Source of the DNA: Mycolicibacterium rutilum
GTDB lineage: Bacteria; Actinomycetota; Actinomycetes; Mycobacteriales; Mycobacteriaceae
Reading direction: 5' to 3'
Length of the DNA: 64,000 bases
NCBI RefSeq assembly: GCF_900108565.1
Contig: NZ_LT629971.1
Location: forward strand, 4,898,001 to 4,962,000
The notes beneath the pieces were generated by a model. It ran no database searches and was not told where the DNA came from. It worked only from the letters and a program-made list of their open reading frames with translations. Both the position numbers and the translations under genes were made by a program. This document shows, one piece after another, positions 11,454 through 20,563 of the stretch (position 1 is its first letter; every line of letters starts with the position of its first letter).

Positions 11454-12614
11454 TCAGGACGCGGTCTCGGCCGGCACGTCGTAGCGCTCGACGTACCCGC
11501 TGAACCGGTCCCGGATCCGGTCCGCGTGCAGTCCGTAGTCCTCGAGTCGGTAGCGGTGGGCGCCGAAGCGGCCGCGGGGATGTGCGTCGACGTAGTCGCA
11601 GATGGCCCGGCGCGCCTGCGGCGAGAGGTCCCGGCCGCAGTCGGCGTAGATCCGCTCGACGGTGCCCACCGGGTTGGTGACCAGATCGGCGTACTGCACG
11701 TCGATGATCGCCCGGCCCGGATTCGCGCGGCGGAACGCCTCGATCCGGTCGATCGACGTTTCCAGCATCCCGGTCCAGTGTTCGGCGATGTAGGTGGTGT
11801 GGTCGGCGTCGCTGAAGGTCCCGGTCAGGGTGGACAGCAGGCTGCACGCCGACGCGCACAGCACGACGGGGTCGCGGTGCAGGACGACGAGATGGGCGTC
11901 GGGATAGACGGCGGTCAACGCGTCCAGCGCGATCGCGTGCTGCGGGCTCTTCAGCGTCCAGTGTCCGCGTGCGCCGTTGCTCTGCAGCACCTGTAGCACC
12001 TGCCGGTGATAGGCGTACGCCGAGCGGTGGTCGGCGCCGAGCAGCCAGTCGCTGTAGCTCGGCACGTTCGCGATGGCCTCCCAGGTCAGGCTCTTGAAGT
12101 CCTGCCCCAGCAGGGTCAGGCATTCGGTGGGCCCCGCGGCGTCCTCGTGGTGGACCACCTTGATCTTCGGGTTCAGCGATTCGAGCATGTCGATGGCCGC
12201 AGCAGCGGCGTCGACCCGCGGGCCCGTCCGCAGTGTCTCAGCAGACGCCGGCGGCACGCTGTCGGCGGCTTCCCAGCGCAGCAGTGACCGGTTGGCAGGA
12301 TCCTGGTCGAACAGTTCGCTGATGAATGTCGTTCCGGCGCGGAACAATCCGACGACCACCAGCGGCGCCTCGATGGTCTCTGCCGCGGCTGCGGGATGAC
12401 GACGGAGCCAGTCGGTCACCTTCAGCCGGTTGGCCAGTCCGCCGATCATGTTCTGCTCCACGGCCATCACACCGAGGTCGTTGAGCTGCGCTTCCGTGCC
12501 GGCCGACGCGCACAGCGCGGTGAGCCCGTCGTAGAAGTCGGACGGCCCGAAGTCGTCCAGCCCGGCGAGATCGGCGGCGCCGGCCATGATCTCGTCGGCA
12601 TCGAAGGTCGCCAT
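11454..12614 (-). CDS. PAPS-dependent sulfotransferase family protein
   Basis: 386 residues. The 5'-phosphosulfate loop LFRAGTTFISELF lies near residue 107 and the 3'-phosphate element as VLHRDPVVLCASACSL near residue 245; LKSPQHAIALDAL is between them. The family transfers sulfate from PAPS to alcohols, carbohydrates or lipids, and mycobacteria carry many Stf-type copies with unknown acceptors. The ATG at 12614 begins one base past the stop of the quinone reductase gene, so both are in one transcript under the adjacent TetR. The set seems inserted between DUF4439 and proS relative to M. tuberculosis. Confidence 0.82.
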   Translation of the reverse strand: MATFDADEIMAGAADLAGLDDFGPSDFYDGLTALCASAGTEAQLNDLGVMAVEQNMIGGLANRLKVTDWLRRHPAAAAETIEAPLVVVGLFRAGTTFISELFDQDPANRSLLRWEAADSVPPASAETLRTGPRVDAAAAAIDMLESLNPKIKVVHHEDAAGPTECLTLLGQDFKSLTWEAIANVPSYSDWLLGADHRSAYAYHRQVLQVLQSNGARGHWTLKSPQHAIALDALTAVYPDAHLVVLHRDPVVLCASACSLLSTLTGTFSDADHTTYIAEHWTGMLETSIDRIEAFRRANPGRAIIDVQYADLVTNPVGTVERIYADCGRDLSPQARRAICDYVDAHPRGRFGAHRYRLEDYGLHADRIRDRFSGYVERYDVPAETAS

Positions 12615-12615
12615 G

Positions 12616-13647
12616 TTATTCGTGCCCGATCGCGACGACCGTGCGCCCGGTCGTGCGCCGGTTCTGGTGGGCGTGCAGGGCGTCGGCCACCTCATCCATC
12701 GTGATCCGGCGCCCGATCACGGGCCGGATCGCCCCGGAGGCGACGAAATCGCACAGTGCGCGGTGTACCTCGCGGCCTACCTCGGCGGGGAAGAAGTTGA
12801 GCCCGAATCTGCGGAATTCCTTGGGCAGTTCGCCGTAGGCGAGGATCACCCCGAGCACCGAGATGTTGGCCATCGACGCCTTGCGCAGTGGGCGCCCGGT
12901 CAGGCCGGACTGCGGATCGTCGTTGAACCCGACGGGCAGATATCGGCCCTCCCGGGCCAGGCATGTCCAGATCTCCTCTGTGCGTTGCCCTCCGACCACG
13001 TCGAACGCGACATCGGCGCCGTGTCCGTCCGTGTGGGCGAGGACGGCGTCGAACAGGTCGGCGGCGGTGTGGTCGATGCCCGTCGCGCCGAGTTCCTCGC
13101 AGACACGCACCTTTTCGGCGCCCCCGGCGACGGCGAGGACGTCGGCGCCCAGGGCGACACCGAGTTGGATGGCCGCCGTGCCGACCGCGCTGGCGCCGCC
13201 GACGACCAGCAGTCGCTCCCCCGCCGACAGCCGCGCCCGCCGGCACAGCGCGAGATAGCCGACGTGAAACGGCAGGGTGAATGCGGCGGCCTCGGCGTCG
13301 TCGAGTTCGGGCGGCGCCTCGAACACCGACGCCGCCGGCGCGATCGCGCACTCGGCGATCCCGCCGAGAGACTGTTTGGTCATCGCGACGACACGGCGGC
13401 CGAGCCACTCGTCGGCGCCGTCACCGGCGCGGTCGACGACGCCGCAAACGTCCATGCCGATCGTGAACGGCGGCTCACCCATGACGCTGGCGACGGTGCC
13501 CCGACACCTGGCGATGTCACCGAAGTTCAGCGAGGCCGCGGTCACCGCGATGCGAACCTCGCCAGGGCCGACGTCGGGTTCCGGAACATTTTGCACGGCA
13601 AGCACTTCGGTGGGTTCGCCGTGGCGCATGACCTGAACTGCCCTCAA
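12616..13647 (-). CDS. zinc-independent NAD(P)H:quinone oxidoreductase (MDR superfamily)
   Basis: 343 residues of the medium-chain dehydrogenase/reductase fold: GroES-like N-terminal domain (VTAASLNFGDIARCRG, FTIGMDVCGVV) and Rossmann domain with GGASAVGTAAIQLG. Zinc-ligand cysteines are absent, as in quinone reductases and enoyl reductases. It presumably reduces quinones or enones with NADPH in the cytoplasm. The TTG start at 13647 follows a G-rich ribosome site and matches the family N-terminus RAVQVMRHG. A perfect 7+7 palindrome lies 49 bases upstream, making TetR control likely. Confidence 0.82.
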   Translation of the reverse strand: MRAVQVMRHGEPTEVLAVQNVPEPDVGPGEVRIAVTAASLNFGDIARCRGTVASVMGEPPFTIGMDVCGVVDRAGDGADEWLGRRVVAMTKQSLGGIAECAIAPAASVFEAPPELDDAEAAAFTLPFHVGYLALCRRARLSAGERLLVVGGASAVGTAAIQLGVALGADVLAVAGGAEKVRVCEELGATGIDHTAADLFDAVLAHTDGHGADVAFDVVGGQRTEEIWTCLAREGRYLPVGFNDDPQSGLTGRPLRKASMANISVLGVILAYGELPKEFRRFGLNFFPAEVGREVHRALCDFVASGAIRPVIGRRITMDEVADALHAHQNRRTTGRTVVAIGHE

Positions 13648-13695
13648 CGCTGAGACCCCCCGACCGCGCGGACCCTCCGGCAGCGGTAACGGTAG

Positions 13696-13711
13696 TAAGC
13701 AGGTCTGCTTA
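13696..13711. promoter_or_regulatory. candidate TetR operator
   Basis: TAAGCAGGTCTGCTTA has perfect 7-base arms around a two-base centre. It overlaps the stop codon of the TetR gene and lies 49 bases upstream of the quinone-reductase start, where a repressor could block transcription of the reductase-sulfotransferase pair. Size and symmetry fit TetR-family sites. Confidence 0.6.
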
Positions 13712-14347
13712 TGTCAACGGCGCGTTCATCGCGGCGGTCGCCATGGCGATGAGGTTCTGCACGAAGGGCTCGTAGTCCAGTTGCGGACGGCTGCGGCGCC
13801 CTCGACGCTCCAGCAGCCGGGCGCGGTCGGCGATGGCGCGCAGGATGAACATCACCAGCAGCGAGAACCGTTCGGTCCGCAGGGCGTCGTCGAGGTGTTG
13901 CGTTCGCGCCGTGAGCAATTCGTAGACGTCGTGGCCGCCGGTACGGGTGAGCACCGCCTGCAGCTCGGCACTGTAGGACGCCATGTCCTCACCGGTCAGC
14001 TCGGCGATGATGAGCAGACAACAGCGTCCCCGCCATCCGCTGTCGGCCAGTTCCGCGGCGGGCCGGACGATCGCTTCCAGGACCGGGGCCAGCTCGTCGT
14101 CGCGGGTGGCCAGCGCGACGTCGAGCAGGTCGCGTTCGCGGCGCGCGAGGAAGTCGGCGTGCCGGTCGATCACCGCGCACAGGATGCCGTCGCGGGAGCC
14201 GAAGTGGTAGCGCAGCGCGGCGCGGTTGCGTTGTCCGGCCTGCCGGGTGATGTCGATCAACGACGCGTTGAACACCCCGTCGCGGGCGAAGGCGCGGGCC
14301 GCGCAGTCGAGCAGCTTGTCGCGGGTCTTCGACGCGTCCGGCGGCAC
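13709..14347 (-). CDS. TetR-family transcriptional regulator
   Basis: 212 residues with an N-terminal TetR helix-turn-helix (KLLDCAARAFARDGVFNASL, then IDITRQAGQRNRAALRYHFGSRD) and a helical ligand domain carrying LAELADSGWRGRCCLLI. It probably represses the downstream reductase and sulfotransferase genes through the palindrome at 13696-13711 and responds to an unknown hydrophobic or quinone-like ligand. The GTG at 14347 is 13 bases past the proS stop, so proS read-through may supply basal expression. No good ribosome site is visible. Confidence 0.85.
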   Translation of the reverse strand: MPPDASKTRDKLLDCAARAFARDGVFNASLIDITRQAGQRNRAALRYHFGSRDGILCAVIDRHADFLARRERDLLDVALATRDDELAPVLEAIVRPAAELADSGWRGRCCLLIIAELTGEDMASYSAELQAVLTRTGGHDVYELLTARTQHLDDALRTERFSLLVMFILRAIADRARLLERRGRRSRPQLDYEPFVQNLIAMATAAMNAPLT

Positions 14348-14360
14348 GGTCGGAGTACCG

Positions 14361-16100
14361 CTACCGCAGGTTCGTGGCGATCTCGGCGGCCGCCCCGTCG
14401 ACGGGGATCTCGCGCTTGTCGCCGGTGAACCGGTTGCGCAGTTCCACCACGCCGTCGGCCCAACCGCGGCCGACGACCACCACCCACGGCACACCGAGCA
14501 GTTCGGCGTCCTTGAATTTCACCCCCGGCGAGGCGGTGCGGTCGTCGAGCAGCACCTCGAACCCGTCGCGGTCGAGCGTCGCGGCCAACTCCTCGGCTCC
14601 GCTGCGCGCGGCCGCGTCCTTGTTCGCGATCACCACGTGGACGTCGAACGGCGCCACCGACGCCGGCCAGCGCAGCCCGAGTTCGTCGTGCTGTTGTTCG
14701 GCGATGACCGCGGCCAGCCGCGACACCCCGATGCCGTACGAGCCCATGGTCAGGCGCACCGGCTTGCCGTTCTCGCCGAGCACGTCGACCTCGAATGCGT
14801 CGGTGTACTTGCGGCCCAGCTGGAAGATGTGGCCGATCTCGATGCCGCGGGCGCTGACCAGCGGCCCGGCCCCGTCCGGCGACGGGTCACCGTCGCGGAC
14901 CTGGGCGGCCTCGATCGTGCCGTCGGCGACGAAGTCGCGCCCCGCGACGAGGCCGACCACGTGCTTGCCGGGCTCGTCGGCGCCGGTGATCCACGCGGTG
15001 CCGTCGACCACCCGCGGGTCGACGAGATAGCGGACACCGTTGGCCAGCAACGCTTTCGGACCGATGTAGCCCTTGGCGAGGAACGGGTGCCGGGCGAAGT
15101 CGGCGTCGTCGAGCAGCGCGTACTCGGCCGGTTCCAGCGCCGCTTCCAGCCGTTTGTCGTCGACCTCGCGGTCACCGGGCACGCCGATGCCCAGCAGCTC
15201 CCAGTCGCCGCCGGGCAGGCGGGTCTTGAGCATCACGTTCTTGAGGGTGTCGGCGGCGGTGACGGTGCGATCGAGCGTGGCGTTGGCCCAGTCGACGAGC
15301 GTGGCGATGGTCGGGGTGCCGGGGGTGTCGTAGACCTTGGCTTCGGGCTGGCCCTCGATCGGCAGCGGGTCGGGCACCGCCGTCGTCACCGCCTCGACGT
15401 TGGCGGCGTATCCGGACTCCAGGCAGCGCACGAACGTGTCCTCGCCGATGTCGCTTTCGGCGAGGAACTCCTCGGACGCGCTGCCGCCCATGGCGCCGGA
15501 CACCGCCGAGACGATGACGTAGCGGACCCCGAGACGGTCGAAGATCCGTTGGTAGGCGTCGCGGTGCTTGGCGTAGGCCGCGCGCAGGCCGTCGTCGTCG
15601 ACATCGAACGAATACGAGTCCTTCATGACGAACTCGCGCCCGCGCAGGATGCCGGCGCGCGGCCGGGCCTCGTCGCGGTACTTGGTCTGGATCTGGAACA
15701 GCAGCAGCGGAAAGTCCTTGTAGCTGCTGTACTCCCCCTTCACGGTGAGCGTGAAGAGCTCCTCGTGGGTGGGCCCGAGCAGATAGTCGTTGCGGCGGCG
15801 GTCCTGCAGGCGGAACAGGTTGTCGCCGTACTCGGTCCAGCGGTTGGTCGCCTCGTAGGGCGCACGCGGCAGCAGCGCCGGGAACAGGATCTCCTGGCCG
15901 CCGATGCCGGTCATCTCCTCGCGCACGACGTTCTCGATCTTGCGCAACACCCGCAGCCCCAGCGGCAGCCAGCTGTACAGGCCGGGTCCGACCGGGCGAA
16001 CGTAGCCGGCGCGGATCAGCAGTTTGTGGCTGGGCACTTCGGCGTCGGCCGGGTCGTCACGCAGGGTGCGCAGGAACAGCTCCGACATGCGGGTGATCAC
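14361..16100 (-). CDS. proS: prolyl-tRNA synthetase
   Basis: 579-residue class II aminoacyl-tRNA synthetase of the bacterial type. The catalytic core ([18 protein letters not shown], motif 2 near [20 protein letters not shown]) is split by an editing insertion domain around residues 225-390. The motif 3 region is [14 protein letters not shown] and a C-terminal anticodon-binding domain follows. It charges tRNA-Pro and can edit mischarged Ala-tRNA-Pro. GTG 16100 gives the usual mycobacterial N-terminus [12 protein letters not shown] 16109 adds three residues. Confidence 0.96.
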   Translation of the reverse strand: MITRMSELFLRTLRDDPADAEVPSHKLLIRAGYVRPVGPGLYSWLPLGLRVLRKIENVVREEMTGIGGQEILFPALLPRAPYEATNRWTEYGDNLFRLQDRRRNDYLLGPTHEELFTLTVKGEYSSYKDFPLLLFQIQTKYRDEARPRAGILRGREFVMKDSYSFDVDDDGLRAAYAKHRDAYQRIFDRLGVRYVIVSAVSGAMGGSASEEFLAESDIGEDTFVRCLESGYAANVEAVTTAVPDPLPIEGQPEAKVYDTPGTPTIATLVDWANATLDRTVTAADTLKNVMLKTRLPGGDWELLGIGVPGDREVDDKRLEAALEPAEYALLDDADFARHPFLAKGYIGPKALLANGVRYLVDPRVVDGTAWITGADEPGKHVVGLVAGRDFVADGTIEAAQVRDGDPSPDGAGPLVSARGIEIGHIFQLGRKYTDAFEVDVLGENGKPVRLTMGSYGIGVSRLAAVIAEQQHDELGLRWPASVAPFDVHVVIANKDAAARSGAEELAATLDRDGFEVLLDDRTASPGVKFKDAELLGVPWVVVVGRGWADGVVELRNRFTGDKREIPVDGAAAEIATNLR

Positions 16101-16133
16101 AGCCGACAACCTTACTGATACCGCGTACGGCGC

Positions 16134-17666
16134 CTACAGTTCACCGGCCTCGACCGCTTCACGGGTGTGCTGCGCGGTCGCGATCTGGCGTGCCGAGAAG
16201 CCGATCCAGAACGCCGCGATCCCGACGATCACCGCGACGCCGGCCACCCACAGCAGCGAGTAGGTGTAGCCGTGGCCGAGGGCGTCGAGCTGGGCCGGGG
16301 TCATGTCCTTGACCGGGCCGGTGGTGCCGCCCAGATACAGCGTGCGCGACGTCTGCACCGCCTGGATGACGACGAGCACCAGGGGGCCGCCGAGGTTCTG
16401 CACCATCAGCGTGATCGACGACACCGGGCCGATCTCGCCCGGCCCGACCCCGGCGATCGCGCACAGCGGCAGGATCACCGCGATGGCACCGATGCCGAAG
16501 CCGCCGACCACGATCGGCGCGAACAGGTCTGGGAAGTACGGGATGTTGCGGTCCAGCGTCGAGCCGTAGAGCATCGCGCCGAGCACGAACAGCCCGCCGC
16601 CCAGGATCAGCCAGCGCGGGGCGACGTGCGGCGCGAGCCGGGCCGCCACCGCGGTGCCCACCCCGAACGCGAGCGCGAACGGGATGAAGCAGATCCCGGC
16701 CCGCAGCGCGGAGTAGCCGAGCACGTCCTGGACCAGCAGTCCGATCATCACGGTCAGCGTCAGCAGCACCCCGCCGGCGAGGAACAGCGCGACGAACGTC
16801 ATCACCCGGTTGCGGTTGTCGAACACCGAGAACGGCACGATCGGGTGCTGGGCGGTGCGCTCGACGAGCAGGAAGCTGATGAAGAAGATCGCCGCGGCGA
16901 CGGCGGCGCCGATCACCAGCGGGTCGACCCAGCCGCGCGGCGGGCCCTGCGTGAAGACCAGCACGGCTGCCGAACAGCCCAGCGTCGCCAGCAGCGCGCC
17001 GGTGACGTCGAGTTTGAGCCGCTCGTGGTGGGTTTCGGCGAGCTTGAACACCGCGATCGCGATGATCGCGATGCCGATCGGCACGTTGATCAGGAACGCC
17101 AGCCGCCACGAGATGACGGTGAGCGCGCCGCCGAGCACGAGCCCGAGCACCGACCCGATGCCCTGCATGGCCGCGGAGATCGCCAAGGCCCGGTTGCGCG
17201 CCTGCCCGACGGCGTACGTCGTCGCGATCAGCGCCAGCCCCGTCGGTGCGGCGACGGCCGCCCCGGTGCCCTGGACCGCGCGCGCGACGATCAGCGTGGT
17301 GGGGTCGGTCGCCAGCCCGCACACCAGCGAGGCGATCGTGAACACCCCGACACCGGACAGGAACGCGCGCTTGTGCCCGATCGCGTCGCCGACGCGGCCG
17401 CCGAGCAGCAGCAGCCCGCCGAACGCCAGGACGTAGGCGGTGATCACCCAGCTCTTGCTGGCGTCGGTAAGCCCGAGATCGGCCTGCATCCGCGGCAGCG
17501 CGACGATGACGATGGTGCCGTCGAGCGTCGACATCAGCTGCATACCGGTGATCGCGATGATCGCCGGGCCCAGCACCGACTTGGCGAGGGGTTGCACGGG
17601 CGGCGTGGGGCGGTCCATCGACGCCGAGTCCGAATGAGACTCCGGGGAACCACCTGCCGCAGACAT
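16134..17666 (-). CDS. EfpA-like MFS drug/H+ antiporter (second paralog)
   Basis: 510 residues with the 14-helix DHA2 pattern of the major facilitator superfamily. The antiporter motifs are clear: WVITAYVLAFGGLLLLGGRVGD (motif A follows), ARAVQGTGAAVAAPTGLALI (motif B), and GSVLGLVLGGALTVISWRLAFLINVP (motif C). It resembles the neighbouring efpA product across its length (LYLGGTTGPV and GHGYTYSLLWVAGVAVIVG near the C-terminus are almost shared), so the two are tandem paralogs. It lies 69 bases downstream of efpA on the same strand with a strong stem-loop between. The substrate is unknown; efflux of lipophilic drugs or envelope lipids is the family role. Confidence 0.88.
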   Translation of the reverse strand: MSAAGGSPESHSDSASMDRPTPPVQPLAKSVLGPAIIAITGMQLMSTLDGTIVIVALPRMQADLGLTDASKSWVITAYVLAFGGLLLLGGRVGDAIGHKRAFLSGVGVFTIASLVCGLATDPTTLIVARAVQGTGAAVAAPTGLALIATTYAVGQARNRALAISAAMQGIGSVLGLVLGGALTVISWRLAFLINVPIGIAIIAIAVFKLAETHHERLKLDVTGALLATLGCSAAVLVFTQGPPRGWVDPLVIGAAVAAAIFFISFLLVERTAQHPIVPFSVFDNRNRVMTFVALFLAGGVLLTLTVMIGLLVQDVLGYSALRAGICFIPFALAFGVGTAVAARLAPHVAPRWLILGGGLFVLGAMLYGSTLDRNIPYFPDLFAPIVVGGFGIGAIAVILPLCAIAGVGPGEIGPVSSITLMVQNLGGPLVLVVIQAVQTSRTLYLGGTTGPVKDMTPAQLDALGHGYTYSLLWVAGVAVIVGIAAFWIGFSARQIATAQHTREAVEAGEL

Positions 17667-17685
17667 GGATTGCCAGCCTACAGAG

Positions 17686-17740
17686 TGTGGTTTGGGTGTA
17701 GTTGGATGCGCGAGGCGCCACCAACTACACCGAAATCACA
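17686..17740 (-). terminator. 20-bp-arm stem-loop after efpA (repeat family copy 1)
   Basis: Left arm TGTGGTTTGGGTGTAGTTGG (17686-17705) pairs with CCAACTACACCGAAATCACA (17721-17740) at 18 of 20 positions. The 15-base middle can form an inner GCGC-GAG-GCGC stem. The hairpin overlaps the efpA stop codon and precedes the downstream paralog, as expected for a terminator or mRNA 3'-end structure, but there is no U tract. A clear relative lies at 31486-31538. Confidence 0.65.
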
Positions 17741-19316
17741 ACTCTCCGGAGTCGATCGCGTCCTTGACTTCCTGCGCGTGCGCCACCTGCGATGCGGTGT
17801 AGCCGATGAACAGCGACACGCAGCCGACGATCACCGCGACGGCGGCGACCCACAGCAGGCCATAGGTGTAGCCCTGGTCGAGGGCGTGCAGCTGCGGGCC
17901 GCTCATGTCGCTGACCGGTCCGGTGGTACCGCCCAGATACAGCGTGCGCGAGGTGATCACGGCCTGGATGATCGCGAGCACGACGGGACCGCCGAGGTTC
18001 TGCAGCATGAGCGCGATCGCCGACACCGGGCCGATCTGGTCGAAGCCCACCCCCGCGATCGCCGAGAGCATCAGCGGCACCACGATCATCCCGATGCCCA
18101 TACCACCGATCGTGATGGGCAGCACCAGGTTCGGGAAGTACGGGATGTTGGCGTCCAGCGTGGAGCCGTAGATCATCGCGCCGAGCACCAGCACACCGCC
18201 GGCGATCACCAGCAGCCGCGGCGGGAACATCTGCACCAGCTGCGACGACAGCCCCAGCCCGATGCCGAGGGCGATCACGAACGGGATGAAGCCGATACCG
18301 GCGCGCAGCGGGCTGTAACCCATGATGTCCTGCACGTACAGGCCGATCAGCACGGTCAGCGTGAACATCACGCCGCCGGCCAGGAAGACCGCCGCGAACG
18401 TCGCCACCCGGTTGCGGTCCTTGAACAGGTCGAACGGCATCACCGGGTTGGCGGCAGTGCGCTCGACGTAGAGGAACGCCAACAGAGCAATGCAGGCGAC
18501 GAGGCCGGAACCGAGTGTCAGCGGCGACAGCCAGCCCTGCTCGGGGCCCATCGAGAAGCCGAACACCGCGGCGGTGCAACCCAGCGTGGCCAGCAGCGCG
18601 CCGGTGGCGTCGAGCTTGAGCCGCTCGCGATGCGTCTCGCGCAGCGTCTTGCGGGCCAGGTGGATCATCAGCAGCCCGATCGGGACGTTGATCAGGAAGG
18701 CCCAGCGCCAGGACACCTCGGTCAGTGCGCCGCCGACGATCAGGCCCATCACCGAGCCGATACCGGTCATCGCCGCGAAGATCGCGGTGGCGGCGTTGCG
18801 GGCGGGCCCCTTCGGGAAGGTGGTGGCGATCAGCGCCAGCGCTGTCGGCGACGCGATCGCCGCGCCGACGCCCTGCAGCAGCCGCGCGATGACCAGCGTG
18901 GCCTCGTTCCAGGCCAGCCCACAGAGCACCGAGGCGATGGTGAACAGCGCGACGCCGACGATGAAGGTGCGCTTGCGCCCGATCGTGTCGCCGAGGCGAC
19001 CGCCGAGCAGCATCAGGCCGCCGAACGTCAGCACATAGGCCGTGATGACCCAGCTGCGGCCGGCGTCGGACAGGCTGAGCTCGTCCTGAATCTTAGGAAG
19101 CGCGACGATGGCGACAGTGCTGTCCATGGTCGCGAGCAGCTGCATGCCGCCGATCGCGATGACCGCGGCGATGAACCGCCGCGACGGCAGCCACGCCGGG
19201 TACCTGCCCGTTCGCTCTGCCGCAGACTGATGCACGTGCACCGGTAGCGCCCGATTTGCCCCGCCCTCGGCGTCACGGCGCATGGCTGCACGCTCTGCGT
19301 CATTGAGAGCCGTCAT
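17736..19316 (-). CDS. efpA: efflux pump EfpA
   Basis: 526 residues, a QacA/DHA2-type MFS antiporter with 14 predicted helices. Key segments are GGMQLLATMDSTVAIVALPK (helix 1), WVITAYVLTFGGLMLLGGRLGD, ARLLQGVGAAIASPTALALI and GSVMGLIVGGALTEVSWRWAF. Position next to cysG/proS, length close to the ~530-residue M. tuberculosis EfpA and sequence all support orthology. EfpA is an inner-membrane exporter, essential in M. tuberculosis and linked to drug tolerance. The ATG at 19316 is only 32 bases from the cysG stop; that gap carries TTACAGTAA (19327-19335) beside TCTTAAGA (19336-19343), possible promoter or operator elements. Confidence 0.92.
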   Translation of the reverse strand: MTALNDAERAAMRRDAEGGANRALPVHVHQSAAERTGRYPAWLPSRRFIAAVIAIGGMQLLATMDSTVAIVALPKIQDELSLSDAGRSWVITAYVLTFGGLMLLGGRLGDTIGRKRTFIVGVALFTIASVLCGLAWNEATLVIARLLQGVGAAIASPTALALIATTFPKGPARNAATAIFAAMTGIGSVMGLIVGGALTEVSWRWAFLINVPIGLLMIHLARKTLRETHRERLKLDATGALLATLGCTAAVFGFSMGPEQGWLSPLTLGSGLVACIALLAFLYVERTAANPVMPFDLFKDRNRVATFAAVFLAGGVMFTLTVLIGLYVQDIMGYSPLRAGIGFIPFVIALGIGLGLSSQLVQMFPPRLLVIAGGVLVLGAMIYGSTLDANIPYFPNLVLPITIGGMGIGMIVVPLMLSAIAGVGFDQIGPVSAIALMLQNLGGPVVLAIIQAVITSRTLYLGGTTGPVSDMSGPQLHALDQGYTYGLLWVAAVAVIVGCVSLFIGYTASQVAHAQEVKDAIDSGEL

Positions 19317-19348
19317 ACGGGTTACCTTACAGTAATCTTAAGAATCCT

Positions 19349-20554
19349 TTAACCGCCGAAAGCTGCCACGGGGCCGATCACGATGATCGCGGGCGGGCGG
19401 ATTCCGTCCTCCCTGATGCGCTGCGCGACGTCGGTCAGCGATGCCCGCAAAGTGCGTTCGGTGGCCGTCGTGCCGTGCTGCACGACGAGCACCGGAGTAT
19501 CCGCAGGTCGGCCGCCGTCCAGGAGTACACGGGCGAACAGTTCGATGCGCTCGACGGCCATCAGCAACACGATGGTTCCGGACAGCGCGGCCAGCGCATC
19601 CCAATTCACTAACGATTCGGGGTGGTCCGGCGCCACATGGCCGCTCACCACCACGAATTCGTGCGTGACGTGGCGATGTGTGACGGGCACGCCCGCGAGC
19701 GCAGGCACCCCTATGGCGCTGGTCACACCCGGCACAACCGTCACGGGAACACCAGCATCGGCGCACGCGATGACCTCTTCGTAGCCGCGCGCGAACACGA
19801 ACGGGTCCCCACCCTTGAGCCGGACGACGAACTTGCCCGCGCGGGCGCGGTCGATCAGCACGTTGTTGATCGCGTCCTGCGCCATCGCCCGGCCGTAGGG
19901 AATCTTCGAGGCGTCGATCACCTCGACGTGCGGCGGCAGTTCGGCCAGCAGTTCCTGGGGCGCGAGCCGGTCGGCGACAACGACGTCGGCCCGGGCGAGC
20001 AGCCGCCGGCCGCGGACCGTGATCAGTTCGGGGTCACCGGGGCCGCCGCCGACGAGGGCCACCCCGCTGGCGACCGCGTCCGGCGTGTCGGCAGTGATGA
20101 CGCCTTGCTGCAGGGCTTCGTGGATGGCCGAGCGGATGGCCGCCGAGCGCCGGTGCTCCCCGCCGGCGAGGACGCCGACCGACAGCCCTTCGTACTCGAA
20201 TGTGGCCGGGGTCACCGCGGTGCCGTCGCGGGCCACGTCGGCGCGCACACAGAAGATGCGGCGGCGTTCGGCCTCGGCGACGATCGCGGCGTTGACGGCC
20301 GGGTCGTCGGTGGCCGCGATGGCGTACCAGGCGTCCTCGAGGTCGCCGTCGCGAAACTCCCGAAGCTGCAGGCTGATTCCGTCCATCGCCTCGACGACCG
20401 GGGTGGCCTCACGGGCGATGACGTGCACGTCGGCCCCGTTGGCCACCAGCAGCGGGAGCCGCCGCTGGGCGACGCTGCCGCCGCCCACGACCACGACCCG
20501 CTTGCCGGTCAGCCGCAGGCCGACCAGGTAGGCGTCGTCGGTGCTCATGCTCAC
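19349..20554 (-). CDS. cysG: siroheme synthase CysG-type: uroporphyrinogen-III methyltransferase / precorrin-2 dehydrogenase
   Basis: 401 residues. The N-terminal Rossmann domain (KRVVVVGGGSVAQRRLPLL) is the precorrin-2 dehydrogenase/ferrochelatase part. The C-terminal SUMT methylase starts near residue 165 with VALVGGGPGDPELITVRGRR and has RLKGGDPFVFARG and VTSAIGVPALAGVPVTHR. Together they make precorrin-2 from uroporphyrinogen III with two SAM, then sirohydrochlorin or siroheme; precorrin-2 also feeds cobalamin. It is shorter than E. coli CysG (457), as in mycobacteria, where a CobA-type role is also possible. Nine bases separate it from cobB. Confidence 0.92.
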   Translation of the reverse strand: MSMSTDDAYLVGLRLTGKRVVVVGGGSVAQRRLPLLVANGADVHVIAREATPVVEAMDGISLQLREFRDGDLEDAWYAIAATDDPAVNAAIVAEAERRRIFCVRADVARDGTAVTPATFEYEGLSVGVLAGGEHRRSAAIRSAIHEALQQGVITADTPDAVASGVALVGGGPGDPELITVRGRRLLARADVVVADRLAPQELLAELPPHVEVIDASKIPYGRAMAQDAINNVLIDRARAGKFVVRLKGGDPFVFARGYEEVIACADAGVPVTVVPGVTSAIGVPALAGVPVTHRHVTHEFVVVSGHVAPDHPESLVNWDALAALSGTIVLLMAVERIELFARVLLDGGRPADTPVLVVQHGTTATERTLRASLTDVAQRIREDGIRPPAIIVIGPVAAFGG

Positions 20555-20563
20555 CGGGTGAGC

